DNA of 64,000 nt from Roseovarius albus (lineage in GTDB: Bacteria > Pseudomonadota > Alphaproteobacteria > Rhodobacterales > Rhodobacteraceae): positions 1-64,000 of the forward strand of contig NZ_FWFX01000002.1 in assembly GCF_900172335.1 (NCBI RefSeq), in the 5' to 3' direction. How positions within the stretch are numbered: the first letter of the stretch is position 1; each line of letters starts with the position of its first letter. Under the pieces are notes generated by a model. That model saw only the letters and a list, made by a program, of their open reading frames with translations, searched no databases and was not told the origin of the DNA. This document shows positions 16,138-24,761 of the stretch, in pieces. A program made the position numbers and the translations under genes.

Positions 16138-16911
16138 ATGATGAAGCATAATAGAACGGCGATCGTAACGGGCGGTCTGTCGGGGATGGGCCTCGCCATT
16201 GCGCGTCGACTGTCGAAAGAGGGTACAAATGTGGTGATCGGTGCTCGCAGCGCGAGCGATCAGGCCCACGTCCGCGAAGTTCTTGGTGAGAAAAATGAGG
16301 GGCTGGCTGCAGCGACTCTGGATGTTTGTTCAAGCGAAAGCGTAAATGCTTTTGTCGCTGATGTGGTCGAGGCCCACGGCAGTGTTGATATCTTGATCAA
16401 TGCAGCAGGTGTTTATGCAGAAGCCGCGATGATAGATCATCCCGATCAGGTTTGGGATGATCAGATCGATACAAATCTGAGCGGTACATTTCGCATGATC
16501 CGCGCTGTGATGCCTCATATGAAACGCAAAGCATGGGGGCGAATTGTCAATATCGCCTCGGTTGCGGCGCACAATGGGATGGCGAACAACGCCGCTTATT
16601 GCGCGTCCAAGGCAGGGCTTCTGGGGCTCGGGAAATGTGTCAGCCTGGAGGGCGCAGCATTTGGCATTACCTGCGTTTCAATTAGCCCAACTTGGGTAGA
16701 GACCGAGATGCTCAAGAGATTCATCAAGGCCGATATGGCGGCTTCGGGACAATCATTCGAAGACGTGCGCGCTGAGTATTCGAAGTCAAATCCGCAAAAC
16801 CAGCTTGTTCAACCCACAGAAGTCGCAGAACTGGCCGCCTTTCTGGTGAGCGATGCTGCCCGCGCTTTGACGATGGAAGACTTCCAGGTCAACGCAGGGT
16901 CTCTTTGGTAA
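16138..16911 (+). CDS. SDR-family oxidoreductase, 3-hydroxybutyrate-dehydrogenase-like
   Basis: The 257-residue protein is a classical short-chain dehydrogenase: the cofactor loop TGGLSGMGLA (11-20), NAAG (88-91), and the catalytic S141, Y154 and K158 (YCASK). The GARSAS segment after the second strand suggests NADP or NAD use that cannot be settled by eye. The closest general match is 3-hydroxybutyrate dehydrogenase / 3-oxoacyl-ACP reductase. It stands alone. Either of two adjacent ATGs (16138, 16141) could be used. Confidence 0.8.
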   Translation: MMKHNRTAIVTGGLSGMGLAIARRLSKEGTNVVIGARSASDQAHVREVLGEKNEGLAAATLDVCSSESVNAFVADVVEAHGSVDILINAAGVYAEAAMIDHPDQVWDDQIDTNLSGTFRMIRAVMPHMKRKAWGRIVNIASVAAHNGMANNAAYCASKAGLLGLGKCVSLEGAAFGITCVSISPTWVETEMLKRFIKADMAASGQSFEDVRAEYSKSNPQNQLVQPTEVAELAAFLVSDAARALTMEDFQVNAGSLW

Positions 16912-17205
16912 ACAGTCGGCCCAAGCGAGTCTTTGCCGTGCCAACTTCTTGTGAAAAATTCACGAAATTCCGCCTATTTGATGGGGATGCCAGCGCGGCA
17001 ATTGGCCGATTTTTCTTCGGGTGGAGATGTTGGGTTTTTTGGGCGAATTAGCGCTGGCGTATTACCGTTAAAATGGCAAGAGATCGCAGATTTAACGTGA
17101 GCAATAGGGGATGTGCTGACATCAGGAAACTGCACGTACATGTTGCGCCTCGAAGTCATCAACCGATGGCTTTTGAGCCTAAACAATGACCACAGGAGAC
17201 CTGAT

Positions 17206-17442
17206 ATGAAAAAGGTTCTGATCACAACGACCGCTATTTTTGCACTGTCCGCGCCTGCATTTGCAGCGCTTTCAGATATCGACACAGATGGCGATGGAGT
17301 TGTGTCCTTTACAGAGCTTCAGGCGGTGTACCCAACGCTCACCGAAGAAAGCTTCAGTGCCATCGATGCAAATGAAGACGGAGTCATCGATGAGGCGGAA
17401 ATGACCGCCGCGCAAGAGGCTGGCGTTATCCCTAAGGGCTGA
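17206..17442 (+). CDS. Secreted EF-hand calcium-binding protein, 78 residues
   Basis: The ATG at 17206 has an ACAGGAGA ribosome binding site and gives a signal peptide (to APAFA, about residue 21). Two EF-hand loops follow, DTDGDGVVSFTE and DANEDGVIDEAE. Both have acidic residues at positions 1, 3, 5 and 12, so calcium binding is likely. It is periplasmic or secreted. The longer frame from 17113 was rejected because it would bury the signal peptide. It is followed by a strong terminator. Confidence 0.85.
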   Translation: MKKVLITTTAIFALSAPAFAALSDIDTDGDGVVSFTELQAVYPTLTEESFSAIDANEDGVIDEAEMTAAQEAGVIPKG

Positions 17443-17492
17443 TTTTCTGCCAATAGGCCCGCGATAGATTAACCAATCTTTTTGGGCCGCAA

Positions 17493-17525
17493 GGCCGGAG
17501 CAAGCTTTCCTTGCTCTGGCCTTTG
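17493..17525 (+). terminator. Intrinsic terminator after the EF-hand gene
   Basis: GGCCGGAGCAAG at 17493-17504 pairs with CTTGCTCTGGCC at 17510-17521 (one G-T wobble) around a 5-base loop, followed by TTT. It starts 51 bp beyond the stop. Confidence 0.75.
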
Positions 17526-17572
17526 ATGGCTTACAGTCAAAAGCTGCGCCGACAAAATCTTAGACAGGAACG

Positions 17573-18106
17573 TCAAAACTCCAACCACTTTACTTCAGCG
17601 CCCCACCTTTCCAAAGCTGCCAGCAAGTCATCTGGCGTTATTGCCACGGTCCGATCATTCACCAAAGGATGGACGTGGATTCGCATTGCATCGCGCAAGG
17701 CTGGATCCAGATAGATCTGCACGCCTGTTTGCGCACCCGTCACCATGGTTAGCGGGCTCACGGCTCCGGGTCGAACACCCAAATGCTCTAACAACCGGTC
17801 GGCTGACCCGAACGACACCTTGCCCGCGCCAATCGCTGCGCCAAGTTCTTTTAAATCAATTGCCCGATCCTGTTCTAGCACGATCAGATAATTGCGCTTC
17901 TTTTTGTCGCGTAGATACAGGTTCTTGATATCCACCCGACCTTCGCCAGCGGGAATCACAGCGCCCTGAACCGTTTTGGCATCCTCAACCGTGCGCAGCG
18001 GGATGTGCTCATAATACTCAAATGCGATGCCCCAATCGCGCAGCGTCTCCAGTAAAGCATCTGAACTGACGGGCAGAGTGTCCTGAAAGGTTGAAGAGGC
18101 ATCCAT
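17573..18106 (-). CDS. ProX/YbaK-type aminoacyl-tRNA deacylase (PrdX-like)
   Basis: The 177-residue protein has the YbaK fold: HIPLRTVEDAKTVQG, then DIKNLYLRDKKKRNYLIVLE, KVSFGSADRLLEHLGVRPGAVSPL and a late HVHPLVNDRTVAIT. These are hallmarks of the ProX family, which hydrolyses mischarged Ala-tRNA(Pro). It acts in trans because the family lacks the synthetase. It is a single gene, divergent from the SRP cluster. Confidence 0.85.
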   Translation of the reverse strand: MDASSTFQDTLPVSSDALLETLRDWGIAFEYYEHIPLRTVEDAKTVQGAVIPAGEGRVDIKNLYLRDKKKRNYLIVLEQDRAIDLKELGAAIGAGKVSFGSADRLLEHLGVRPGAVSPLTMVTGAQTGVQIYLDPALRDAMRIHVHPLVNDRTVAITPDDLLAALERWGAEVKWLEF

Positions 18107-18392
18107 GGCGTGATCCTTTAATATTTACGCTGCACATGCCTTGTTCCGTAGGCCCCTGCAAGTCCTCACGCTTGACTCTCACCCTTCGCGCGCGTAAACG
18201 CCCCACATATTCCGGAAGTCCGTCAAGCTTCCGGTCCCATGGCATATGCCGGGATCGCCCTCCGTCAGCGCGTTGCGCCCACGGGGGCAATCGTCTTTGG
18301 GCATGGTATTGGGTGGTCTTTGACCTTGGCAATTGGGCCGGTCCGATCCTATCTTCGGGCCAGATGGAAACGGTGATAAAGGAGCCGCCGAG

Positions 18393-19910
18393 ATGTTTGA
18401 AAACTTATCCGAACGCCTCTCAGGTGTCTTTGACCGGCTGACCAAACAGGGTGCCCTGTCCGAGGACGATGTCAAAACCGCCCTGCGCGAGGTGCGCGTG
18501 GCCCTGCTTGAAGCCGACGTATCCCTGCCGGTTGCGCGTGAATTCATCAAGAAGGTGCAAGATCAGGCGACAGGCCAGGCCGTTACCAAATCCATCACCC
18601 CCGGCCAGCAAGTTGTCAAAATCGTGCACGACGCGCTGGTTGATACGCTGACAGGCGATGTTGATCCGGGTGAATTGAAAATTGACAATCCACCTGCGCC
18701 GATCCTGATGGTTGGTCTGCAGGGCTCGGGTAAAACCACCACCACCGCCAAGCTGGCCAAACGTCTGAAAGAGCGTGAGAACAAGCGCGTGCTGATGGCG
18801 TCCCTCGACGTCAACCGTCCCGCCGCGATGGAGCAGTTGGAAATTCTGGGCCGCCAGATTGGTGTCGATACTTTGCCGATTGTCAAAGGCGAAGATCCGG
18901 TTGCCATCGCCAAACGTGCCAAAACACAGGCGGCGCTGGGCGGTTATGATGTTTACATGCTCGACACTGCCGGTCGTCTGCACATCGATCAGGAACTGAT
19001 CCAGCAGGCCGCCGATGTCCGCGATGTTGCCAACCCACGCGAAACCTTGCTGGTGGTCGATGGCCTGACCGGTCAGGACGCGGTGAATGTCGCGACCGAA
19101 TTTGACGACAAGATCGGTGTTTCCGGTGTGGTCCTGACCCGGATGGACGGTGACGGTCGCGGTGGTGCAGCCCTGTCGATGCGCGCTGTCACTGGCAAGC
19201 CGATCCGCTTTGTCGGGCTTGGCGAAAAGATGGACGCAATCGAGACCTTCGAACCTGATCGGATCGCCGGCCGTATTTTGGGTATGGGTGACATCGTCAG
19301 CCTTGTAGAAAAAGCTCAGGAAACTATCGAGGCCGAACAGGCCGAAAAGATGATGAAACGCTTCCAGAAGGGTCAGTTCAATATGAACGACCTGAAGATG
19401 CAGCTTGAGCAGATGCAAAAGATGGGCGGCATGGAAGGCATGATGGGCATGATGCCCGGCATGGGTAAAATGGCCAAACAGGTGCAGGACGCCGGTTTCG
19501 ACGACAAAATTATCGTTCGCCAGATCGCCTTGATTCAGTCGATGACTAAAAAAGAACGCGCCAATCCCAAACTGCTGCAGGCCAGTCGCAAGAAGCGGAT
19601 TGCCAAAGGTTCAGGTCAAGAAGTTAGCGATCTGAACAAACTGCTCAAGATGCACCGCCAAATGGGCGACATGATGAAAAAGATGGGCAAGATGGGCAAA
19701 GGCGGCATGCTGAAACAGGCCATGAAGGGCATGTTCGGCAAAGGTGGACCTTCACCAGAAGAGATGGCCGCAGGCATGGACCCCAAAGCGCTGGAACAAG
19801 CGGCTAAGGCCATGGGTGGCAAAATGCCGGGCGGTCTACCGGGTGGTCTGCCCGGTCTGGGCGGCGGCGGATTGCCCCCCGGTTTGTCAGGATTCGGCAA
19901 AAAGAAATGA
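18393..19910 (+). CDS. ffh: Signal recognition particle GTPase
   Basis: Ffh binds SRP RNA and nascent membrane proteins and delivers them to FtsY. The protein has 505 residues: N domain (1-90), G domain with GLQGSGKT at 108-115, the DVNRPAAMEQL and DTAGRL motifs and TRMDGDGRGGA, then a methionine-rich M domain (MGGMEGMMGMMPGMGKM) that binds signal peptides. It ends in a Gly/Pro-rich tail. The ATG at 18393 follows AAAGGAG; the longer frame from 18333 was rejected. It begins the conserved ffh-aroQ-rpsP-rimM-trmD operon. No 4.5S RNA gene was found nearby. Confidence 0.97.
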   Translation: MFENLSERLSGVFDRLTKQGALSEDDVKTALREVRVALLEADVSLPVAREFIKKVQDQATGQAVTKSITPGQQVVKIVHDALVDTLTGDVDPGELKIDNPPAPILMVGLQGSGKTTTTAKLAKRLKERENKRVLMASLDVNRPAAMEQLEILGRQIGVDTLPIVKGEDPVAIAKRAKTQAALGGYDVYMLDTAGRLHIDQELIQQAADVRDVANPRETLLVVDGLTGQDAVNVATEFDDKIGVSGVVLTRMDGDGRGGAALSMRAVTGKPIRFVGLGEKMDAIETFEPDRIAGRILGMGDIVSLVEKAQETIEAEQAEKMMKRFQKGQFNMNDLKMQLEQMQKMGGMEGMMGMMPGMGKMAKQVQDAGFDDKIIVRQIALIQSMTKKERANPKLLQASRKKRIAKGSGQEVSDLNKLLKMHRQMGDMMKKMGKMGKGGMLKQAMKGMFGKGGPSPEEMAAGMDPKALEQAAKAMGGKMPGGLPGGLPGLGGGGLPPGLSGFGKKK

Positions 19911-20461
19911 CAACCGCAGCGCCACATAATCGGTGCCTCACACCCAATGCGCCTCGGCTTGAGACCGAGCGTCTGATCTTGCGCGGTCCAGAGCCAAAAG
20001 ATGCGGAAAAGGTCATTGCCTTTTATGCCGACAAGGACCGGTCTTGGGGTTTTGGCGGGCCTATTTCCCGCGCCGATGCATGGCGTTGGTTTGCGCTTTC
20101 CGTGGGCCACTGGTCAATGCGCGGATATGGTTTTCTGACCATGGAACTTAAGGAAACCGGCGAAGCCTGTGGCATGACCGGCATCTGGGACCCGGATGGC
20201 TGGCCTGAACCAGAAATCGGTTGGCTCATGTTTGATGGTTTCGAAGGCAAAGGTCTCGCGATGGAGGGAGCCTTGCGGGCTCGCCAATGGGCCTTTGAGG
20301 ATCTTGGATTTACCACGCTGACGTCAAACATTTTGCCCGGGAATGACCGCTCGGTCGCATTGGCCGAGCGAATGGGCGCGTGGTTCGAGAAAGCCTATGA
20401 CAACCCACACATGGGTCATGATCATATGTACCGCCATCCGGGACCGGAGGCTGCGACATGA
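19907..20461 (+). CDS. GNAT-family N-acetyltransferase (RimJ/RimL type)
   Basis: The 184-residue protein has the RimJ-like pattern: TERLILRGPEPKDAEKVIAF, then PEIGWLMFDGFEGKGLAMEGA (the acetyl-CoA binding loop is the FEGKGLA part) and SNILPGNDRSVALAERMGA. It would acetylate an amine, possibly a protein N-terminus. Its start overlaps the ffh stop (ATGA), so it is translated with Ffh. The insertion of a GNAT gene here may point to a ribosome- or translation-linked target, but this is inference. Confidence 0.85.
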   Translation: MTTAAPHNRCLTPNAPRLETERLILRGPEPKDAEKVIAFYADKDRSWGFGGPISRADAWRWFALSVGHWSMRGYGFLTMELKETGEACGMTGIWDPDGWPEPEIGWLMFDGFEGKGLAMEGALRARQWAFEDLGFTTLTSNILPGNDRSVALAERMGAWFEKAYDNPHMGHDHMYRHPGPEAAT

Positions 20462-20559
20462 TCATGCAGCACGCCCAAATCCGATTTACGTACACAACCC
20501 GCGTACAACCTGTACCAGTTGTACAAAGTTTTACCTGTGCAGGAGGCGCCAATGTCTGA
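20458..20559 (+). CDS. Possible 33-residue coupled small ORF or leader peptide
   Basis: An ATG overlaps the GNAT stop (ATGA at 20458-20461) and opens a 33-codon frame ending TGA at 20557-20559, 8 bp inside the chorismate mutase gene. The product starts MIMQHAQIRF and ends CAGGANV. It contains the palindrome at 20503-20524. It may keep ribosomes running from the GNAT gene to the next start, or be chance. No homologue is recognised. Confidence 0.3.
   Translation: MIMQHAQIRFTYTTRVQPVPVVQSFTCAGGANV
20503..20524. promoter_or_regulatory. Perfect inverted repeat GTACAAC/GTTGTAC before chorismate mutase
   Basis: GTACAAC at 20503-20509 and GTTGTAC at 20518-20524 are exact inverted copies with an 8-bp spacer that itself contains GTAC. 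Another GTAC lies at 20489-20492. It sits 27 bp before the chorismate mutase start, as an operator or mRNA hairpin would. Confidence 0.45.
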
Positions 20560-20848
20560 TGCAAGCACCCGTGCGGCGGAGCTGTTGAAAGAGCACCGCA
20601 AATCGATTGACCGGCTGGATGCCGTGCTGGTTTATACGCTGGCCGAGCGCTTCAAGCACACGAAGGCGGTGGGCCAGCTTAAGGCCGCGCATACCCTGCC
20701 ACCCTCTGATCCGTTGCGCGAAAGCCAGCAGGTTGAGCGCCTTCAGCGCATGGCGCTGGATGCTGAACTTGACCCCGAATTTGCCAAGAAGTTCCTGAAC
20801 TTCATCATTGGCGAAGTGATCCAACACCACAAGAAACATCAGGAATGA
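20552..20848 (+). CDS. Chorismate mutase, AroQ class
   Basis: This all-helical 98-residue enzyme converts chorismate to prephenate for Phe/Tyr synthesis. The conserved pattern is visible: HRKSIDRLDAVLVYTLAERF, then KAVGQLKAAHTLPPSDPLRE, and a C-terminal helix FAKKFLNFIIGEVIQHHKKH. The ATG at 20552 follows AGGAGG; the upstream ATG at 20519 was rejected. Its place between ffh and rpsP is typical of Rhodobacteraceae. Confidence 0.9.
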   Translation: MSDASTRAAELLKEHRKSIDRLDAVLVYTLAERFKHTKAVGQLKAAHTLPPSDPLRESQQVERLQRMALDAELDPEFAKKFLNFIIGEVIQHHKKHQE

Positions 20849-20893
20849 AGGGTGCGTAAGCCCCTCAAATAGCTAGGAAATAGGAGAAACATC

Positions 20894-21286
20894 ATGGCTA
20901 TGAAAATTCGTCTCGCCCGTGGCGGTTCCAAAAAACGCCCTTTCTATCGCATCGTTGCGGCTGACAGCCGTATGCCTCGCGATGGTCGCTTCATCGAGAA
21001 GCTGGGCACATACAATCCGCTGCTGCCAAAAGACAGCGAAGAGCGCGTGAAAATGAACATGGAGCGCGTTCAATACTGGTTGGGCCAAGGCGCACAGCCT
21101 ACCGACCGTATCAGCCGCATGCTGGAAGCTGCGGGCGTTGCCGAGAAAAAAGAGCGCAACAACCCTAAAAAAGGTACCCCTGGCAAGAAAGCTCAGGAAC
21201 GCGCAGAAGAGAAAGCCGCCAAAGCTGCAGAAGCAGCCGAAGCCGCTTCCGCGCCTGCTGAAGAAGCTGCTGCAGCAGAAGAATAA
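20894..21286 (+). CDS. rpsP: 30S ribosomal protein bS16
   Basis: The 130-residue protein has the bS16 core ([51 protein letters not shown]) in the first 80 residues. A Lys-rich then Ala/Glu-rich tail follows (about residues 85-130), longer than in E. coli and common in alphaproteobacteria. The ribosome binding site is TAGGAG. It belongs to the ffh-trmD cluster. Confidence 0.97.
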   Translation: MAMKIRLARGGSKKRPFYRIVAADSRMPRDGRFIEKLGTYNPLLPKDSEERVKMNMERVQYWLGQGAQPTDRISRMLEAAGVAEKKERNNPKKGTPGKKAQERAEEKAAKAAEAAEAASAPAEEAAAAEE

Positions 21287-21304
21287 GACGGGTAACGGAC
21301 TGGA

Positions 21305-21934
21305 ATGTCATCATTTTCTTCAGACTTCCAGAACGACCTGCTCGATCTGATGCGGTGGCGGCGCGACGTGCGCCACTTCCGCAGTGATCCGGTGGACGAG
21401 GCAGTGCTGCAAGCCTGCCTCGACACCTTTTTATTGGCACCTTCCGTTGGCCTGTCCGAGCCTTGGCGGATTGTGCGTGTGTCCAGTGAAGCCGCCAGAT
21501 TGGCTGCGCTGACCAATTTTGAAGCCGCAAATGCCGAGGCCCTGAATGGGTACCACGGTGATAAAGCCAAACTTTACAGTAATTTAAAACTGTCCGGCAT
21601 GCGGGATGCACCGGTGCAGCTGGCAATTTTCTGTGACGAAGCCACCGACAAAGGTGCGGGTCTGGGCGCGGCCACCATGCCTGAAATGCGACGCTATTCC
21701 GTGGTTGGTGCGATTACCCAGTTCTGGTTGGCAGCACGGGCGCAGGGGATTGGTGTCGGCTGGGTGTCTATATTGGACCCTGGACAATTATCGCGTGACT
21801 TGAAAGCACCTGATGACTGGTCGTTGGTGGCTTATCTTTGCGTGGGCTGGCCAGAGGACGAAAGCCTTACGCCCGAGTTGGAAGCAGCAGGCTGGGAAGA
21901 ACGTCGCAATGGCCTGCCAATAGAGGAGCGTTAA
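21305..21934 (+). CDS. bluB: 5,6-dimethylbenzimidazole synthase
   Basis: BluB is a flavin-destroying enzyme that turns FMNH2 into 5,6-dimethylbenzimidazole, the lower ligand of vitamin B12. The 209-residue protein has the nitroreductase fold with the BluB blocks [56 protein letters not shown] and [10 protein letters not shown]. It lies 18 bp after rpsP and 3 bp before the next small gene, so it is part of the ribosomal operon. It may support the B12-dependent NrdJ encoded at 1222. Confidence 0.93.
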   Translation: MSSFSSDFQNDLLDLMRWRRDVRHFRSDPVDEAVLQACLDTFLLAPSVGLSEPWRIVRVSSEAARLAALTNFEAANAEALNGYHGDKAKLYSNLKLSGMRDAPVQLAIFCDEATDKGAGLGAATMPEMRRYSVVGAITQFWLAARAQGIGVGWVSILDPGQLSRDLKAPDDWSLVAYLCVGWPEDESLTPELEAAGWEERRNGLPIEER

Positions 21935-21937
21935 GCC

Positions 21938-22081
21938 ATGTTTCGCCTGATCAGGTTGGTTTTCTTGTGCTTTTTCGCATTCATCGCCGGCGTATTCTTC
22001 GAACGAAATGGCCAGAAAGAACAATGCGCATCGACCGGTGGGGACTGGAGCGATGGCTATTGCGTCGCGGGGGCGAGCTGA
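21938..22081 (+). CDS. Small membrane protein, 47 residues, between bluB and rimM
   Basis: The ATG at 21938 follows GAGGAGCG; the frame ends TGA at 22079-22081 and overlaps the rimM ATG by one base (TGATG). The product has one hydrophobic segment ([15 protein letters not shown], residues 7-21) and a polar end with [13 protein letters not shown], two cysteines 13 residues apart that could form a disulfide outside the cytoplasm. Tight coupling on both sides argues that it is real. Function unknown. Confidence 0.75.
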   Translation: MFRLIRLVFLCFFAFIAGVFFERNGQKEQCASTGGDWSDGYCVAGAS

Positions 22082-22587
22082 TGGATGATCTGATCTGTGT
22101 CGGGGCCTTTGCCGGATCCTATGGTGTTCATGGCGATGTGCGGCTCAAGAGCTTCACAGCTGAGCCAGAAGATATTGCGACCTACGGCGCCCTCAGCACC
22201 GAAGATGGCGCACAACAGTTTGAAATCGAACTGACTCGACAGTTGAAAAACGCTTTTGCCGCAAAGGTTTCTGGGGTTTTGACCAAAGAACAAGCGGATG
22301 CTCTGCGGGGGACCAAGCTCTATGTTTCCCGTGATCGGCTGCCCTCCTTGCCGGATGATGAGTTTTATCACGCCGATCTTGTTGGGCTTGAGGTTTTTGA
22401 CACCGGCGGCACGCTTTTAGGGCGGGTCAAGTCGGTAATGAACCACGGCGCCTCAGACCTGCTTGAGGTCCACGGGCCCGGCCTGAAGTCCACGGTTTTA
22501 TTGCCGTTCACGCAAGAGGCGGTACCGACGGTCGACCTGAACTCTGGCCGGATTATCGCTGATCCACCCGAAGGGCTGTTTTCATGA
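22081..22587 (+). CDS. rimM: 16S rRNA processing protein RimM
   Basis: RimM helps assemble the head of the 30S subunit and binds uS19. The 168-residue protein opens [24 protein letters not shown], the RimM N-terminal barrel, and its PRC-barrel half contains [17 protein letters not shown] and ends [15 protein letters not shown]. The start at 22081 overlaps the preceding stop; the far longer upstream frame is ruled out by family length. The 3' end overlaps trmD by 4 bp. Confidence 0.95.
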   Translation: MDDLICVGAFAGSYGVHGDVRLKSFTAEPEDIATYGALSTEDGAQQFEIELTRQLKNAFAAKVSGVLTKEQADALRGTKLYVSRDRLPSLPDDEFYHADLVGLEVFDTGGTLLGRVKSVMNHGASDLLEVHGPGLKSTVLLPFTQEAVPTVDLNSGRIIADPPEGLFS

Positions 22588-23393
22588 CGGACCGCCCCGC
22601 CAAGTCCCATGGTCGCAAGACCATTCGTCCGACTTTGAAACCGCGTGAGCTGATCAATCCGGTAGAAGAATTGCACGGGGCCTGGCAGGCGCGGATCATA
22701 ACTTTGTTTCCGCAGGCATTTCCGGGCGTTCTGGGTGAGAGTCTGACTGGCAAAGCACTAAAGGACGGGTTGTGGAGCCTTTACCCGCTTGACTTGCGCC
22801 CTTTTGGCGAGGGCAAGCACCGCAACGTCGATGACACGCCGGCAGGCGGTGGTGCGGGCATGGTCTTGCGCCCCGATGTGATGGGCCGCGCGATTGATCA
22901 GGCGATGATCGGTACACCTTCAGATTGGCCGATCATTTACCTCAGCCCACGCGGCAAACGGTTTGATCAGGCCATGGCGCAGAATCTGGCGCAAAAACCG
23001 GGACTGACCATGATCTGCGGCCGGTTCGAGGGTATGGATGAACGGGTGATCGAACACTATGGTATCCAAGAGGTCAGCCTAGGTGATTTTGTACTGACCG
23101 GAGGAGAGATTGCAGCGCAGGCGATGATCGACGCCATCGTGCGTTTGCGTCCGGGTGTGCTCGGCAATCAGGAATCGATTGAAGAGGAAAGCTTTTCCTC
23201 AGGCTTGCTGGAGCACCCGCAATACACCCGCCCCGCTGAATGGAACGGGCGCGCAATCCCTGAGGTCTTGATGTCAGGCCATCACGGCAAGGTGGCGGAT
23301 TGGCGCCGCGCCATGAGCGAAAAGATTACCCAAGATCGTCGTCCAGACCTTTGGGCTGCTCATCAGGCAAAAAACGGCAACAAAGATAGCTAA
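22584..23393 (+). CDS. trmD: tRNA (guanosine(37)-N1)-methyltransferase
   Basis: TrmD methylates G37 in tRNAs reading CNN codons, which prevents frameshifts. The 269-residue protein has [33 protein letters not shown], the trefoil-knot SAM site [16 protein letters not shown] and [13 protein letters not shown], and ends with the helical RNA-binding domain ([12 protein letters not shown]). It has an extra N-terminal stretch of about 35 residues before the domain, rich in Lys, Arg and Pro. The start overlaps the rimM stop (ATGA). Confidence 0.96.
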   Translation: MTDRPAKSHGRKTIRPTLKPRELINPVEELHGAWQARIITLFPQAFPGVLGESLTGKALKDGLWSLYPLDLRPFGEGKHRNVDDTPAGGGAGMVLRPDVMGRAIDQAMIGTPSDWPIIYLSPRGKRFDQAMAQNLAQKPGLTMICGRFEGMDERVIEHYGIQEVSLGDFVLTGGEIAAQAMIDAIVRLRPGVLGNQESIEEESFSSGLLEHPQYTRPAEWNGRAIPEVLMSGHHGKVADWRRAMSEKITQDRRPDLWAAHQAKNGNKDS

Positions 23394-23405
23394 AAATCGC
23401 AGCCA

Positions 23406-23421
23406 TTGCGGACCAACCGCA
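23406..23421 (+). repeat. Hairpin sequence TTGCGGACCAACCGCA, copy 1
   Basis: This 16-base segment pairs TGCGG with CCGCA around ACCAA. An identical 16-mer occurs at 25048-25063, 1.64 kb away, before rplS. Copy 1 lies in the 77-bp gap between trmD and the YegP-like gene. Confidence 0.55.
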
Positions 23422-23470
23422 GTCATGCTTAAGTTCCGGCATAATTTTGTAACCAACAGGAGTATGGGCT

Positions 23471-23803
23471 GTGGCCGGAAAGTTTGAACTTTATACTGAT
23501 AATGCTGGCGAATTCCGCTTCCGACTAAAAGCGGGTAATGGCGAAAACATTCTGGCCAGTGAAGGCTACAAACAAAAGGCCAGCGCGGAGAACGGTATTG
23601 AATCTGTGCGCAAGAATTCCGGTGAAGACGCGCGATACGAGCGCAAGGAAACTGCGGCGGGCAAACACATGTTCAATCTTAAAGCCACGAATGGTCAGGT
23701 CATCGGCACATCGCAAAGCTACGCCAGCGCCTCGGGCCGTGATAACGGAATTGATTCAGTCATGAGAAATGCGCCAGATGCGTCGCTGGATGATCAGACT
23801 TAA
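23471..23803 (+). CDS. YegP-like protein with two DUF1508 repeats
   Basis: The GTG at 23471 is preceded by AGGAG. The 110-residue product consists of two about 50-residue DUF1508 units: FELYTDNAGEFRFRLKAGNGENILASEGY, then a second copy ending FNLKATNGQVIGTSQSYAS (each quoted in part by eye). Each ends with an RDNGIDSV-like helix. E. coli YegP has the same tandem layout and no known function. It is small and cytoplasmic, and ends in a strong terminator. Confidence 0.85.
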   Translation: MAGKFELYTDNAGEFRFRLKAGNGENILASEGYKQKASAENGIESVRKNSGEDARYERKETAAGKHMFNLKATNGQVIGTSQSYASASGRDNGIDSVMRNAPDASLDDQT

Positions 23804-23828
23804 AACCATTTGCTGATTGTGAGCGCAA

Positions 23829-23855
23829 AAAAGGGCCCGAATTCTGGGCCCTTTA
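23829..23855. terminator. Bidirectional terminator between the YegP-like and lipoprotein genes
   Basis: AAAGGGCCC at 23830-23838 pairs with GGGCCCTTT at 23846-23854. The stem is flanked by A-rich sequence on the left and T-rich on the right, so it can end both convergent transcripts. Confidence 0.8.
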
Positions 23856-23871
23856 TCATTGCGAAAGTTGA

Positions 23872-24387
23872 TCAGCACTTGAACCTTGCGCGGTCAAATT
23901 TGAACGCTTCAGGTGCCTGGCATTTGCTCAGCACATAAGGCACTGACCCAGACGACAAATCAAACGGATCTCCTGCCAAGCTGGCGACATTGCTCTTTTG
24001 CGACAAAACAAGTGGTGAGCAGCTGTAAGACCCGCCGTGTTGTTTTGTGACAGGGTTGTAGCTGTTGCTAGGATGAGCAAAGCACACAGCGCGCGTTCCG
24101 CGGATGGTCTCCGTTTTCCAAAGCTCGTCAACCCCGCCCCGATTGCCCGGATACCAGAGCCATGCTTTGCCATTCGCACCGATATAGTTCACCTGAAAGC
24201 CATGCGCGTGATCAAACGACAGATACGTCGTGTTGGCACGCGGATAGCTCGGGAACTTGTTTTCGCGTGCATTGACTTCTGCCAGCGCATCGGATGGGCT
24301 GACGCTTGGGGAATGACTGGTCGAAGGATTGCAGGCTGCTAAAAAAAGCATGAGACCTGCAATCGAAAAATGTCGTGCAGTACACAT
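23872..24387 (-). CDS. Putative lipoprotein, distal gene of a two-gene unit
   Basis: The 171-residue product has a lipobox signal peptide (GLMLFLAAC, modified Cys at about residue 19) and a Ser/Pro-rich linker. The globular domain that follows has several Tyr and Trp (NTTYLSF, GKAWLWYPGNRGGVDELWKT) and four cysteines (two pairs late in the chain) that probably form disulfides. Its ATG at 24387 overlaps the stop of the upstream lipoprotein gene (TGATG), so the TTG start 9 bp earlier is not needed. The family is not recognised. Confidence 0.65.
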   Translation of the reverse strand: MCTARHFSIAGLMLFLAACNPSTSHSPSVSPSDALAEVNARENKFPSYPRANTTYLSFDHAHGFQVNYIGANGKAWLWYPGNRGGVDELWKTETIRGTRAVCFAHPSNSYNPVTKQHGGSYSCSPLVLSQKSNVASLAGDPFDLSSGSVPYVLSKCQAPEAFKFDRARFKC

Positions 24388-24761
24388 CAACTGCAATCAG
24401 CGCCCATTGGCCAAACAGGAGGCGAAGTACCTTCGACCTCTTTCACTACGCTCAGGTTTGAATCGTCATTGAATCCGAGCGCCTGCAAAGCGCCAAGGCC
24501 CAGATTTCCCTTGCAGCCGGTTCCCTTTTTAACGACCGCGCGCAGATCATGCATTGTATAAACGAAGTTATTGTTTGAAGGGCCGACGTAGGCTTTTGAT
24601 TTATCTTCACTCAACGCCACCCCATATGTATTACCCTTGTATTCGACCGACTGGCGATTTTCCCATGCATCCCGGAGTTCCGGGGAAACTGAAGACGAAG
24701 AACCACCACACGCCGCGAGCAGGGAGACGCTCGCAAGAGCCGTTAACATTGTTGTTTTCAT
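24387..24761 (-). CDS. Putative lipoprotein, promoter-proximal gene
   Basis: The 124-residue product has a clear lipobox (SVSLLAACGG, modified Cys at about residue 18), a Ser-rich linker, and a small domain beginning ELRDAWENRQSVEYKGNTYGVALSEDKSK (quoted across a linker by eye). Two further cysteines (GTGCKGN and the C-terminal ADCS) may pair. It is coupled to the next lipoprotein gene. Both look like envelope proteins of unknown role and form a two-gene unit divergent from rplS. Confidence 0.65.
   Translation of the reverse strand: MKTTMLTALASVSLLAACGGSSSSVSPELRDAWENRQSVEYKGNTYGVALSEDKSKAYVGPSNNNFVYTMHDLRAVVKKGTGCKGNLGLGALQALGFNDDSNLSVVKEVEGTSPPVWPMGADCS

Noticed and set aside
16974..17285. 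103-codon minus-strand frame overlapping the EF-hand gene
   Set aside because: It overlaps the signal peptide of a convincing gene and has no family features of its own.
18107..18392. Possible 4.5S SRP RNA gene next to ffh
   Set aside because: The conserved GGAA-tetraloop and GCAGCC core of bacterial SRP RNA could not be found in this gap.
18420..19418. 332-codon minus-strand frame opposite ffh
   Set aside because: Shadow of a highly conserved gene with strong codon bias.
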